The notes under the pieces are model-generated. The model worked only from the letters and a program-made list of their open reading frames with translations. It did not search any database and was not told the origin of the DNA. Shown here one piece after another: positions 1-8,489 of a DNA stretch of 64,000 nucleotides. This stretch comes from Sphingopyxis sp. HIX (GTDB lineage: Bacteria; Pseudomonadota; Alphaproteobacteria; Sphingomonadales; Sphingomonadaceae), in the NCBI RefSeq assembly GCF_001468285.1, contig NZ_LNSB01000019.1, forward strand, positions 24,449-88,448, in the 5' to 3' direction. Position 1 is the stretch's first letter; every line of letters begins with the position of its first letter. Both the position numbers and the translations under genes were made by a program.

Positions 1-1689
1 GTGGCCGCAGCGCTATTGTTCATGAACAGGATATTCGAGCCGCTCTTTTCGGGGGCCGACGTCATGGCCAAGCTGCGCGCGGTGGCGCCGGCGATCATGG
101 CGCTCGGCGCGATATTCGCGCTCCGGATCGGCTTCTCGTTCGTGCTGGCGATCAACAAGGCCAGCCTCGCCCCCAAGGCGCGGCTGGCGGCCGAGGAACA
201 GCTTTACCGAGCGACCTTGGACATTCCCCTGTCCGATTTCGACGACCCGAATTTCTATGACCAGTTGCAGCGCGCGAGGGACCGGGGGATTTTGCATCTG
301 GAAGGGTCGATCGCGGCATTGATCGAGGCCTTTGCCGCCCTGTTCGCCGTGGCCGGGGCAATGGTGGCGCTTTTCATCCTGCACCCTGCGTTGCTCCTGC
401 TGATGTTCCTGCCCGTCGTTCCGAGCGGACTGGGCGCGATCAGGGCCGCGCGCGTGCAATATGACGGAATGGCAAAGACCGTTTCGCTGATGCGCATGTC
501 GACGATCTACGGCGAAATGGCGACGAAGCGCGAAACCGCCGCGGAGCTTCGCGCGCATCAGGCGCAACCCTTCATTCTGAACAAATTTCGTCATGCGGCC
601 GGGCAGCTGCGCGACCACTATATCGCCATCGCCCTGCGCGAGGCGACGATCACCGGCGTGGCATCCTTGTTCTCGGGGGTCGGCTGGGCCCTGGCCGTCG
701 CGCTGTTGCTCGCCATGATCGTCAATTCCTGGATCGACCTGGCGCTGGCGAGCGCCGCCATCGTCGCCTTCCGCGTCGCCGCGGGCGCGCTCGAGCAGTT
801 GGTCACCAACGCCCACACGCTTGTCCAGAAATCGCTCTATATCAGCGATTATCAGGGCTTCATGGACGCGGCCAGACGGCGCGCCGAGACTCAGCCCACG
901 CGTCCCGTGCCGCGAAGCCCGCAGCGGATCGGCGTTCATGGCCTCAGCTTTCACTATCCGGGAAGCGAAGGGCGATGGGCCCTGGAAGCGATCGATTTCA
1001 CCGTCGAAGCCGGGGAAACGATTGCGCTCGTGGGGGAAAACGGCTCGGGCAAGACGACCCTTGCGAAGCTGCTCGCCGGACTCTATCGGCCGCAGAAGGG
1101 CATGGTCGCATGGGATGGGCATGACCTCGCCGACATGGCTCCCGGAGAGATCGCCGACCGGGTATCGGTGGTCATGCAGAACCCCGTTCGCTGGCCCGAC
1201 AGCGCGCGCGCGAATATCGAGATCGGCCGCTACCGCGAGGGCGTCGAAAATGAAGAGAAATTGTTGCGCGCCGCCGAACAATCGGGCGCGCTTTCGATCA
1301 TCGAACAATTGCCCCGCGGATGGGCAACCCTTCTCTCGCGCGAATTTCATGCAGGCCACGATCTTTCGGGCGGGCAATGGCAGAAATTTGCCATCGCCCG
1401 CGGCCTGTATCGCGATTGCCCCATCGTCATATGGGACGAACCCACCGCGCCGCTCGACGCAAAAGCCGAAAAGGCCACCTATGAAGCGCTGCGTCGGTTG
1501 GGCCGCGGTCGCACGGCATTCCTCATCACCCATCGCCTGATGAGCATCAGGAGTGTCGACCGGATCCTGTTCCTTCAGGACGGACGCCTTGCCGAACAGG
1601 GGAGCCATGACGAACTGATGGAGCGGGACGGCGCCTATGCGGCGCTGTTCCGTTTGCAGTCAGAGCTGTATAATTCCAATCTGCTATGA
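1..1689 (+). CDS. ABC exporter, fused permease/ATPase (5' partial)
   Basis: Fused transmembrane and nucleotide-binding protein of the B-family exporter type. The N-terminal half has several hydrophobic segments (about residues 25-50, 105-145, 220-260). The ATPase domain starts near 310, with Walker A GENGSGKTT at about 345-353, an LSGGQ signature near 455 and Walker B IVIWDEP near 475-482. The stretch around residues 80-95 (FDDPNFYDQLQRARDRG) resembles exporters found in lantibiotic/RiPP clusters. At 562 residues it lacks a few dozen N-terminal residues relative to the roughly 600-residue family, and base 1 is the window edge, so the true start probably lies upstream. Its stop overlaps the next gene by 4 nt (ATGA). 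Substrate unknown; export of a modified peptide or small metabolite is inferred. Confidence 0.85.
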   Translation: MAAALLFMNRIFEPLFSGADVMAKLRAVAPAIMALGAIFALRIGFSFVLAINKASLAPKARLAAEEQLYRATLDIPLSDFDDPNFYDQLQRARDRGILHLEGSIAALIEAFAALFAVAGAMVALFILHPALLLLMFLPVVPSGLGAIRAARVQYDGMAKTVSLMRMSTIYGEMATKRETAAELRAHQAQPFILNKFRHAAGQLRDHYIAIALREATITGVASLFSGVGWALAVALLLAMIVNSWIDLALASAAIVAFRVAAGALEQLVTNAHTLVQKSLYISDYQGFMDAARRRAETQPTRPVPRSPQRIGVHGLSFHYPGSEGRWALEAIDFTVEAGETIALVGENGSGKTTLAKLLAGLYRPQKGMVAWDGHDLADMAPGEIADRVSVVMQNPVRWPDSARANIEIGRYREGVENEEKLLRAAEQSGALSIIEQLPRGWATLLSREFHAGHDLSGGQWQKFAIARGLYRDCPIVIWDEPTAPLDAKAEKATYEALRRLGRGRTAFLITHRLMSIRSVDRILFLQDGRLAEQGSHDELMERDGAYAALFRLQSELYNSNLL

Positions 1690-3137
1690 GCGGGCTCCGC
1701 CGTTCCGCGCTCGCCGCCGATGCCGAGCGCGCGCTGGGCCGGGACTTTGCCGGCCGGTGCATCGGCCGCGATGAAGACGACATCGCCCTGGTCTACAAAC
1801 AGCATGCCGCCAACTTGCCCTTGCCTTTGCCCGAGCTGCTGATCGCTTGCCGGACCGGGCAGGACATGGTCCGGGCCTTCGAATTCGTGCGCGACCGGGG
1901 CCTTTCCTTTTCCGTGCGGAGCGGCGGCCATTGTTTTGCCGACCTGTCCAATCGCGGCGAGGTCATCCTCGACTGCGCCGGCATGAACGGCGTGGCGATC
2001 GACGCGGATCGTAAGATCGTGGCCGGCCCCGGGGCGCTGTCCGGCGATGCGATCGCCACCCTGGCGAAGGCGGATATGACCTTGCCGGTCGGGGGATGTC
2101 CGCTCGTGGCGCTCGGCGGCCTGTCGCTGGTCGGCGGGTTCGGACTGACGGGGCGATCGCGAGGACTCTTGGCCGACCGAGTCTCCGCAGCCCATGTCCT
2201 GCTCGCCGATGGCCGGCTTCTGGAATGCAGCGCGAACCGGCATGACGACCTGTTCTGGGCCCTGTTCGGCGCCGGCCCCCTGGGCTTCGGAATCGTCACG
2301 CAGCTGCAATTCGATCCGGCCCCGCCCCGTCCGGGGATCGCAGTCGATGGCGCTTGGCCGATACGCTATGCGAAAGAGATTTTTGCCCTCTGGCAGGATT
2401 ATGCGCCCGTCGCGGACCCTGCTTCTTCGGTGCAGATCAGCTTGGTCGCGCCGGAAAATCCGGACGATGACTGTTTCGTGCGATGCTATGGCGTCATCCT
2501 CGACAAGGACCAAAGCGATGGGGACGGGCGCGATGCCCTGCTCGCAGGGCTGGCGAAACATTTCGGTCCCTTCGCCAGCCGCATCGAGATCGCGGCCAAG
2601 TCTGCCGAGGACATGCCGCTCTATGCGTGCGGCGCACGGACATATCGGGGCGAGCCCGCCTGGCTGCCTTCGCGTCCCTATACGGGTACCGCGCTATTGG
2701 CGCAGCGCTCGCAGTTTTTCGATGCGCCGCTGCCCGGCGATGCGATCGCCGGACTGATCGAGCGTTTGCAGGCCGATCGCACCGAACTGCAGGCGCGGGA
2801 GATCGAATGCATCCCCTGGGGCGGGAACTATGCGCGACCCGATGCGCAAAACTGCTTTTCGCATCGGCAGGCCCATATGCTGCTGCGGTACAACAGCCTG
2901 ACCGGCCGGCAACCGGCGCCAGCCGTCCGCACATCGATGCAGAATTGGGTCGATGCGTGCCGCGATATCCTGCGCCCGTACGCCAATGGCCGCATCTATG
3001 CCGGTTATGCGGAAAAAGATCTTCCGGACCCCATGGCCTCCTATTTCGGGGAGGCGGCCGCGCGGCTCAGTGCGCTCAAGCGGCACTATGACCCCGATAA
3101 TATCTTCATGGGATCGGTTTCCGCTTTGGACCGCTGA
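1686..3137 (+). CDS. FAD-binding oxidase, berberine-bridge type, bicovalent flavin
   Basis: 483-residue FAD-linked oxidase (FAD_binding_4 plus C-terminal BBE-like domain). Both residues used for bicovalent flavin attachment in this family appear present: His82 in RSGGH and Cys138 in VGGCP, followed by the Gly-rich GGLSLVGGFG stretch (about 143-152). The C-terminus ends with the usual RYDPDN-like motif (HYDPDN, then IF), which supports a full-length protein. Such enzymes use O2 to oxidise sugars, alcohols or natural-product scaffolds. It is translationally coupled to the ABC exporter, suggesting a tailoring enzyme for the exported compound (inference). Substrate not predictable. Confidence 0.85.
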   Translation: MSGLRRSALAADAERALGRDFAGRCIGRDEDDIALVYKQHAANLPLPLPELLIACRTGQDMVRAFEFVRDRGLSFSVRSGGHCFADLSNRGEVILDCAGMNGVAIDADRKIVAGPGALSGDAIATLAKADMTLPVGGCPLVALGGLSLVGGFGLTGRSRGLLADRVSAAHVLLADGRLLECSANRHDDLFWALFGAGPLGFGIVTQLQFDPAPPRPGIAVDGAWPIRYAKEIFALWQDYAPVADPASSVQISLVAPENPDDDCFVRCYGVILDKDQSDGDGRDALLAGLAKHFGPFASRIEIAAKSAEDMPLYACGARTYRGEPAWLPSRPYTGTALLAQRSQFFDAPLPGDAIAGLIERLQADRTELQAREIECIPWGGNYARPDAQNCFSHRQAHMLLRYNSLTGRQPAPAVRTSMQNWVDACRDILRPYANGRIYAGYAEKDLPDPMASYFGEAAARLSALKRHYDPDNIFMGSVSALDR

Positions 3138-3197
3138 TGCATCCCGGTGGCGGAGGACGTCAGCTCCCCCCTAAAGCGCGACCGAAAGTGCCGGTCG

Positions 3198-4124
3198 TCA
3201 TTCGGCCATCGGCCTTCGGGGACCGCAGCAGCTTGCGAGCGCGCATCCTTCCAACGACACGCTAAGGTGGAAGCTTCGTATACCCTCAGGCGGCAGCCTC
3301 AAAATGCCGGGCTTGTCCCAAACCTCGCCGGAAAAGTCGACCGGGTCGGCCATGCCGGCCCACGGCTCGATGCAAAGATAGCGGGCGCCGGGCTTCTGCC
3401 AGATGCCCAGCCAACTCGTATCCGGAAAGGCAATCCGAAGGTTCGGCGATCCGGGCGCACCCCAGAGGAGACTGCGGCTGTCCAGCTTGTCCCAGATGAG
3501 CGCATCGCCATCGAACATCCCGTATGTCGGCACGAGCATGTCTCCGTCGACCGGAGAAGGCCGGGTGTCCGCTGCGATCAGGCCCGTCGCCCGATCGACC
3601 GTCCGGAGCGGAGAAGGCTCGGGTCGATCAAAGAGAATCCGGTGGTTGGAAGCTGCGGCACCATAAGGCAGCGGCCATGCGAAAGCGGGATGAAACCCGA
3701 AGGAGAATGGCATCGCCGTGTCGCCCTCATTCGCCACGCGTGCGCTTATGGTCAGGCGTCCGCCGTCGAGATCGAAGACGATCTCCAGCGAGAATTCGAA
3801 GGGATAGACGAGGCGGGTTTCGGCGTCGGCTTCGAGCCGCAAAGCTGCCCGTGTCTCGCTGTGCTCCAGCAAAGCGAATGGCTTGCGGCGTGCAAAGCCG
3901 TGTTGCGGCATCGGATATTCGTGCCCGTTCAACCGATACCGGTCATCGCTGCAACGGCCGACGAACGGGAAGAGGATCGGCGCGCGCCCGGTCCACCAGC
4001 GCGGGTCGGCGTCGGTCATGAGTTCGCGCCCGGCGTCGTCGCACAGCGACCATAGTTCGGCGCCCAGAGGATTGATCGTTGCGGTGAGATCGCCGCTCGA
4101 GATGACGGGCAGTCTTGCTGTCAT
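3198..4124 (-). CDS. Aldose 1-epimerase-like protein (LacX type)
   Basis: 308 residues with the galactose-mutarotase-like beta-sandwich fold. Candidate active-site residues are His75 (PQHGFAR), His145 (GFHPAF) and Glu253 (CIEPW), the usual two-His/one-Glu arrangement. It probably interconverts alpha and beta anomers of a sugar taken up by the neighbouring system. It follows the ROK regulator gene by 27 nt on the same strand, so the two are likely co-transcribed. Full length for the LacX subgroup. The specific sugar cannot be read from sequence. Confidence 0.85.
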   Translation of the reverse strand: MTARLPVISSGDLTATINPLGAELWSLCDDAGRELMTDADPRWWTGRAPILFPFVGRCSDDRYRLNGHEYPMPQHGFARRKPFALLEHSETRAALRLEADAETRLVYPFEFSLEIVFDLDGGRLTISARVANEGDTAMPFSFGFHPAFAWPLPYGAAASNHRILFDRPEPSPLRTVDRATGLIAADTRPSPVDGDMLVPTYGMFDGDALIWDKLDSRSLLWGAPGSPNLRIAFPDTSWLGIWQKPGARYLCIEPWAGMADPVDFSGEVWDKPGILRLPPEGIRSFHLSVSLEGCALASCCGPRRPMAE

Positions 4125-4151
4125 CGACGTCGGTCCGCCGGGTGTCGCAGC

Positions 4152-5267
4152 TCATCCATGCGCTTGTCCGGTCCAATGATAGAGTTTCTGGAGCGGTAGG
4201 AGCGCGGCGCCCATGGCAGCGGCAGCGGCCGGGGCTTCCGCGGGAACGAGATGGGGAACGGGCCGGGACTGGGCCCGCCGATGCTGGTCGAAGAAGCGGA
4301 TGTGGGGAATCGCCAGCCGCGCGAGATCGTTCGGCAGGCGGCCGCCCAATATGATCGCATCGATATCGAGGATCGCCCCTGCGTTCGACGCGATGATCGA
4401 CAGCGAACGGCTTACCTTGAGTACCCACCGCTGCACGGCAGGCCAACCGGCGTCGAATTCGCGGAGCAGCTCGTCCACGGTTTCGAACCTGATCCCGTCG
4501 GCCCCGAGTTCGAGCCGCAGGACCTCGAGGCTCGGGAACACGTCGATCGTCGGTTCGAGCCCGCCGGCAAATTCGCCGGCATTGCCGTGCCGGCCCCGCC
4601 AGAGCTTTCCGTCGAGGACGACACCGCCGCCTACCCCCGAACCGATGAAGAGATAGGCAAAGCTGTCGTAACGCTGCCCCGCGCCGACCAGGCATTCGGC
4701 AAGGGCGGCCGCGTTGCCGTCGTTCTCGGCATAGACGGGCATGCCGAGCCTGCCCGTGAAATAGTCCTCGAGATCGAGATCGGCCCATTCGTCGAGTCCA
4801 TAGGGCGTGTTGAAGATGCCTTGGTGGAGGAAGGAGCCGGAGACAGCGAGCCCGGCGCCGATCGGCGCCCTGCCGCCCGCGATATTCCCCACCAGCGCAT
4901 CGATGCACGTCGCAAGGCGTGTGGCCGCGCCGGCAATGTCGGAATTGGGTCCGGCAAGATGTTCGTTCGCGAGGACCTTGCCCGCGAAATCCGCGATCAG
5001 AACGTCCATAGCGCCGGGCGCCACCGAAATCCCGATGCTGGCGCAATGATCGGGAACGAGCGAAAAGCTGTTCGCGGGATAGCCGCGCGACCCCATCTTC
5101 ACACGCTCGCCGCTCGATATCATGCCGCGGTCGGCGAGGCCCGCCAGGATGCGCGACGCGGATTGCTGGGTGACATCCAGCCGCTCGGCCAGTTGCGCCT
5201 GCGTGATGGTGCCGGTGCGGAACATCAGGTCGAGCGCGCGGCGCTCGTTTCGGGTCAGCTCGATCAT
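4152..5267 (-). CDS. ROK-family transcriptional regulator
   Basis: 371 residues from ATG 5267; upstream in-frame codons run into the operator region, so this start is preferred. A MarR-like winged helix-turn-helix (about 17-50) is followed by a ROK sugar-kinase-like domain with ENDGNAAA (181-188), GSGVGGG (209-215) and HGNAGEF (227-233). The usual zinc motif CxCGxxGCxE of ROK proteins is not seen after GNAGEF, which suits a regulator rather than an active kinase. It is divergent from the TonB receptor at 5421, and two matching palindromes sit between them. It probably represses the receptor operon until a sugar binds. Autoregulation is likely. Confidence 0.88.
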   Translation of the reverse strand: MIELTRNERRALDLMFRTGTITQAQLAERLDVTQQSASRILAGLADRGMISSGERVKMGSRGYPANSFSLVPDHCASIGISVAPGAMDVLIADFAGKVLANEHLAGPNSDIAGAATRLATCIDALVGNIAGGRAPIGAGLAVSGSFLHQGIFNTPYGLDEWADLDLEDYFTGRLGMPVYAENDGNAAALAECLVGAGQRYDSFAYLFIGSGVGGGVVLDGKLWRGRHGNAGEFAGGLEPTIDVFPSLEVLRLELGADGIRFETVDELLREFDAGWPAVQRWVLKVSRSLSIIASNAGAILDIDAIILGGRLPNDLARLAIPHIRFFDQHRRAQSRPVPHLVPAEAPAAAAAMGAALLPLQKLYHWTGQAHG

Positions 5268-5307
5268 GCCTGCAATTGAGCGGCAAGCGCGAGGCAGCGC
5301 AAGCGAA

Positions 5308-5326
5308 TTCACACTTGACGTGTGAA
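5308..5326. promoter_or_regulatory. Putative ROK operator, copy 1
   Basis: TTCACACTTGACGTGTGAA: perfect 7-bp arms TTCACAC/GTGTGAA with a 5-nt spacer. It lies in the 153-nt gap between the divergent ROK regulator and the TonB receptor and matches the second copy at 5337-5355. Confidence 0.75.
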
Positions 5327-5336
5327 TGTCACCAAA

Positions 5337-5355
5337 GATACACATTAAGTGTGAA
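5337..5355. promoter_or_regulatory. Putative ROK operator, copy 2
   Basis: On the minus strand this reads TTCACACTTAATGTGTATC, the same layout as copy 1 with one degenerate arm. Centre-to-centre distance is 29 bp, about three helical turns, which suits cooperative binding on one DNA face. Confidence 0.7.
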
Positions 5356-5420
5356 ATAGAAGCGGAAGGCCGACGATTCGCCGGTATCATTCACGCCTTT
5401 GATGTAAGAGGGAGAGCATC

Positions 5421-7703
5421 ATGTTGACGATTCGCACGTCCGATTTCCGCCGCGCATGGGTTCAGGGCGCGGCCCTTGCGGCCTTCCTGGCGACTCCGGC
5501 TTTCGCCCAGGATTCGGTGCAAGCCGCTGCGGGCGAAGCGGTTCCGGACGGATCCGACGCCGGTGCCGGCGGCGATATCATCGTCACGGCGACCCGCCGG
5601 TCGGAATCGATCCAGAAGGTGCCGATCGCCGTATCGGTGGTCGATGGCGAACTCATGCGCCAGCAGGGGCTTGCCAACCTCAAGGATATCGCGGGTCAGG
5701 TGCCGACCCTCAATTTCCGCACGGCCGCTTCGAACAAGGATCAGGCCGTCTTCGTGCGCGGTCTCGGTACGGTATCGACGTCGCCGGGCGTGGAGCCGTC
5801 GGTCTCGACCGTTCTCGACGGGGTCGTCCTCGCGCGCCAGGGGCAGGCGACGCTCGACCTACTCGATATCGAGCGTGTCGAGGTGCTTCGCGGGCCGCAG
5901 GGCACCTTGTTCGGCAAGAACGCGTCGGCTGGCGTGCTGAATATCGTCTCGAAGAAGCCCGACGATGATTTTCGCGCCTTCGTCGACGTCAGCGCGTTCG
6001 AGGATGGCGAAGGGCGCGGCCGCGTCGGCCTTGCCGGGCCGATCTCGCCCGGACGCGTGGCGATCGGCGTCAACATGATGGCGACGACCTACCGCGGCAA
6101 CGTTCGCAACCTCTTCGACGGCGAGCGCGTCAACGGCTATGACAAGATCGGCACACGGGCGCGGTTGCGCTTCACGCCCTCCGATACGGTCGAACTGCTG
6201 CTGACCGCGGATTATGTCTGGTCGAAGGACACCACGCCGCAGGGCGTCCCGACGCGGACCTTCCTCACCGCCTTTCCGACAGGTGCCGTCACCAGTTTCC
6301 CGAATTTCGCTGCGGCGTTCCTGCCTGGGGTGGCGAGCGAAGACGGCCGCATCATCAATTCGAACTACAACACCCACGTGGTCGACGAGAATTTCGGGAT
6401 CGCGGGCGAATTGAACGTCGAATTGGGCGACTTCACGCTCACCTCGATTTCGGCGTGGCGCGGATGGAACAACAAACAGCTGCAGGATCAGGACCGGCTG
6501 CCCGCAGCCGTCGTCGGCATCGCGCAGCTCCACGATGTGGGGCGGCTCGATTTCGACCAGATATCGCAGGAGGTCCGGCTCACCTCGCCCAAGGGCGAAT
6601 TCATCGACTATGTCGTCGGCGCCTTCTATTTCCGCGGCCGCAACAGCGAGAATTATCAGCGGCAGACGACGGTCCGGACGGCGGCTGCCACGACGATCAC
6701 CAACGGCGTTGCCGATTATGGCGTGACCAACAAGAATCTCTCGGCTTTCGGCGAAGCCAATATCCATTTCAGCGACCGCTTCCGGGCGCTGGCTGGCCTG
6801 CGCTGGATCCGCGACGAGCTGAGCTATGACTTCAACCGCGTGTCGTCGTCGCCGACGCCGGTGACGGGCATCCAGACCAGCTTCGCCGCGAGCGGGCAGA
6901 CGGTCTCGAAGGATTTCGCCGGGCGCGCAGGTCTCCAGTTCGATCTGGCGCCGCGTGCGATGATCTATGGAACCTATTCGCGCGGCTATAAGGGGCCGGC
7001 CTATAATCCCGCCTTCTCGATGCTGCCGCAGGACACGCTGGCGCTGAAGCCCGAGACCTCGGACGCCTATGAGCTCGGCCTGAAGTCGAAGCTCTTCGGC
7101 GGCGCCGTGACCTTCAACGTCGCGGGCTTCCTGCAGAAGCTCGAAAATTATCAGGTGCCCTTCTTCGACACGTTCAACAATTCGCCGATCAGCCGGCTGA
7201 TCAATGCCGGGCGGGTCTCGACCCGCGGTGTCGAGGTCGATCTGTCGGCTGCCGTCGGTGACCATCTGACGCTGAGCGGGGCGGCCGCCTATACCGACGC
7301 GAAGATCGACGAGTTCACCTGCCCCGCAGGCACCAACGCGTCGTGCCAGATCAACGGCTATACTTTGCCCTATGCGCCCAAATGGCGCATCAACGGCCGC
7401 GCCGAATATCGCGCGCCGGTGTCGGGCGGGATCGACCTGGTGGTGGGCACCGACGTGAACTGGCGCACCGACACGCAGTACAGCATCAACCAGACGCCCG
7501 ACACGATCCAGCCGGGCTATGCGATCTGGAATGCCAATATCGGCATCGCAACGGACGACGGCCTGCGGGTGATGCTCCTTGCGCGCAACCTGACCGACAA
7601 ATCCTATTCGACCTTCCTGACGCGGTTCGGCCAGGGCGTGGCGCGATTTGTCCCGCGCGACGACCGGCGCTATTTCGGGATCAGCATCAACAAGGACTTC
7701 TGA
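5421..7703 (+). CDS. TonB-dependent outer-membrane receptor
   Basis: 760 residues. Signal peptide of about 29 residues ending AFA before QDS, then a TonB-box/plug region (IIVTATRRSESIQKVPIAVSV, split around residues 53-73), the LRGPQGTLFGKNASAGVLNI plug signature near 155-175, and a beta-barrel ending in ...GISINKDF with a terminal Phe. It brings a substrate across the outer membrane using TonB energy. Start ATG 5421 follows GAGGGAGAG. The downstream gene overlaps its stop by one base (TGATG). Given the ROK regulator, epimerase and GPH symporter, the ligand is probably a sugar or glycoside (inference). Confidence 0.93.
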   Translation: MLTIRTSDFRRAWVQGAALAAFLATPAFAQDSVQAAAGEAVPDGSDAGAGGDIIVTATRRSESIQKVPIAVSVVDGELMRQQGLANLKDIAGQVPTLNFRTAASNKDQAVFVRGLGTVSTSPGVEPSVSTVLDGVVLARQGQATLDLLDIERVEVLRGPQGTLFGKNASAGVLNIVSKKPDDDFRAFVDVSAFEDGEGRGRVGLAGPISPGRVAIGVNMMATTYRGNVRNLFDGERVNGYDKIGTRARLRFTPSDTVELLLTADYVWSKDTTPQGVPTRTFLTAFPTGAVTSFPNFAAAFLPGVASEDGRIINSNYNTHVVDENFGIAGELNVELGDFTLTSISAWRGWNNKQLQDQDRLPAAVVGIAQLHDVGRLDFDQISQEVRLTSPKGEFIDYVVGAFYFRGRNSENYQRQTTVRTAAATTITNGVADYGVTNKNLSAFGEANIHFSDRFRALAGLRWIRDELSYDFNRVSSSPTPVTGIQTSFAASGQTVSKDFAGRAGLQFDLAPRAMIYGTYSRGYKGPAYNPAFSMLPQDTLALKPETSDAYELGLKSKLFGGAVTFNVAGFLQKLENYQVPFFDTFNNSPISRLINAGRVSTRGVEVDLSAAVGDHLTLSGAAAYTDAKIDEFTCPAGTNASCQINGYTLPYAPKWRINGRAEYRAPVSGGIDLVVGTDVNWRTDTQYSINQTPDTIQPGYAIWNANIGIATDDGLRVMLLARNLTDKSYSTFLTRFGQGVARFVPRDDRRYFGISINKDF

Positions 7704-8485
7704 TGAGCGACAGCAGAGCATATCCCCGCCGCGAATTTTTCGCGGCGGGCGCTGCCGCGGCGCTTCTGGCTGCAGCGCCGGCGATGGCGAAGCCCGCGAG
7801 CAACGAGCGCGACGCGACGCGGAAATTTTTTCCCGACGGCCGGGTTCATCCCTTTGCCGGTAATACGATTATCTGCCACCTCGACCAGCAGGGTCCGCGA
7901 AGCTCGCCGTTCGATACGATGCTCGACATCTATCGCGAGCTTCCGGGCAGGAACTATGCGCGCAAGCTCGCGCTGCTGCCGCCGTCGAGCTATCACATGA
8001 CCCTGTTCGGCGGCGCGACCGATGCGAACCGTGCGCCGGGGCAATGGCCCCGCGATGTCCCCGCCGACGCTTCGATCGCCGAATGCAACCGGATCGTCGG
8101 CGAGCGGCTGCGAACGGGGCCGGTCGCATCGCCTGCCGAGATACGGATGAAGGTCGACACGTCGGATTCGGGTTATGACGGCAACACCCTCCGCATCCCG
8201 CTCGCGCCCCGCGACGCCGCCGAGGCCGAGACGCTCAGCGCCTTGCGCGACAGCTGGTCGGACGTGGTGGGGGTTCGCTCGCCGCGCCACGATGAATATC
8301 AGTTCCACATCACGATCGGCTATCTGATCCGGCCGCTCAGCCCGCGGGAAACAAGGGATGCGCTGGCCGATATGGCGAGCTGGAAGGCGCGCATGACAAG
8401 CCGCAGTCCGATCATCGAATTCGGCCGCCCCGAATATTGCACCTTCGACGACATGTTCGCCTTCAAGCGCCAATTCTTCCTGTGA
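7703..8485 (+). CDS. Tat-exported DUF1868-like 2H phosphoesterase-superfamily protein
   Basis: 260 residues from ATG 7703, which overlaps the receptor stop. The N-terminus has a twin-arginine pattern (PRREFFAAG) and a hydrophobic stretch ending AMA near residue 29, so Tat export to the periplasm is likely. The body resembles DUF1868 (KFFPDGRVHPFAGNT then ICHL) and has two H-x-T motifs, His98 (YHMT) and His202 (FHIT), the hallmark of the 2H phosphoesterase fold. Its reaction is unknown; cleavage of a cyclic phosphate or phosphodiester is possible. It sits in a sugar-uptake operon, which is unusual for 2H proteins. Confidence 0.75.
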   Translation: MSDSRAYPRREFFAAGAAAALLAAAPAMAKPASNERDATRKFFPDGRVHPFAGNTIICHLDQQGPRSSPFDTMLDIYRELPGRNYARKLALLPPSSYHMTLFGGATDANRAPGQWPRDVPADASIAECNRIVGERLRTGPVASPAEIRMKVDTSDSGYDGNTLRIPLAPRDAAEAETLSALRDSWSDVVGVRSPRHDEYQFHITIGYLIRPLSPRETRDALADMASWKARMTSRSPIIEFGRPEYCTFDDMFAFKRQFFL

Positions 8486-8489
8486 TGCC

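Noticed and set aside
4152..5267. Active ROK sugar kinase
   Set aside because: The N-terminal helix-turn-helix and the absent zinc CxCGxxGCxE motif point to a regulator.
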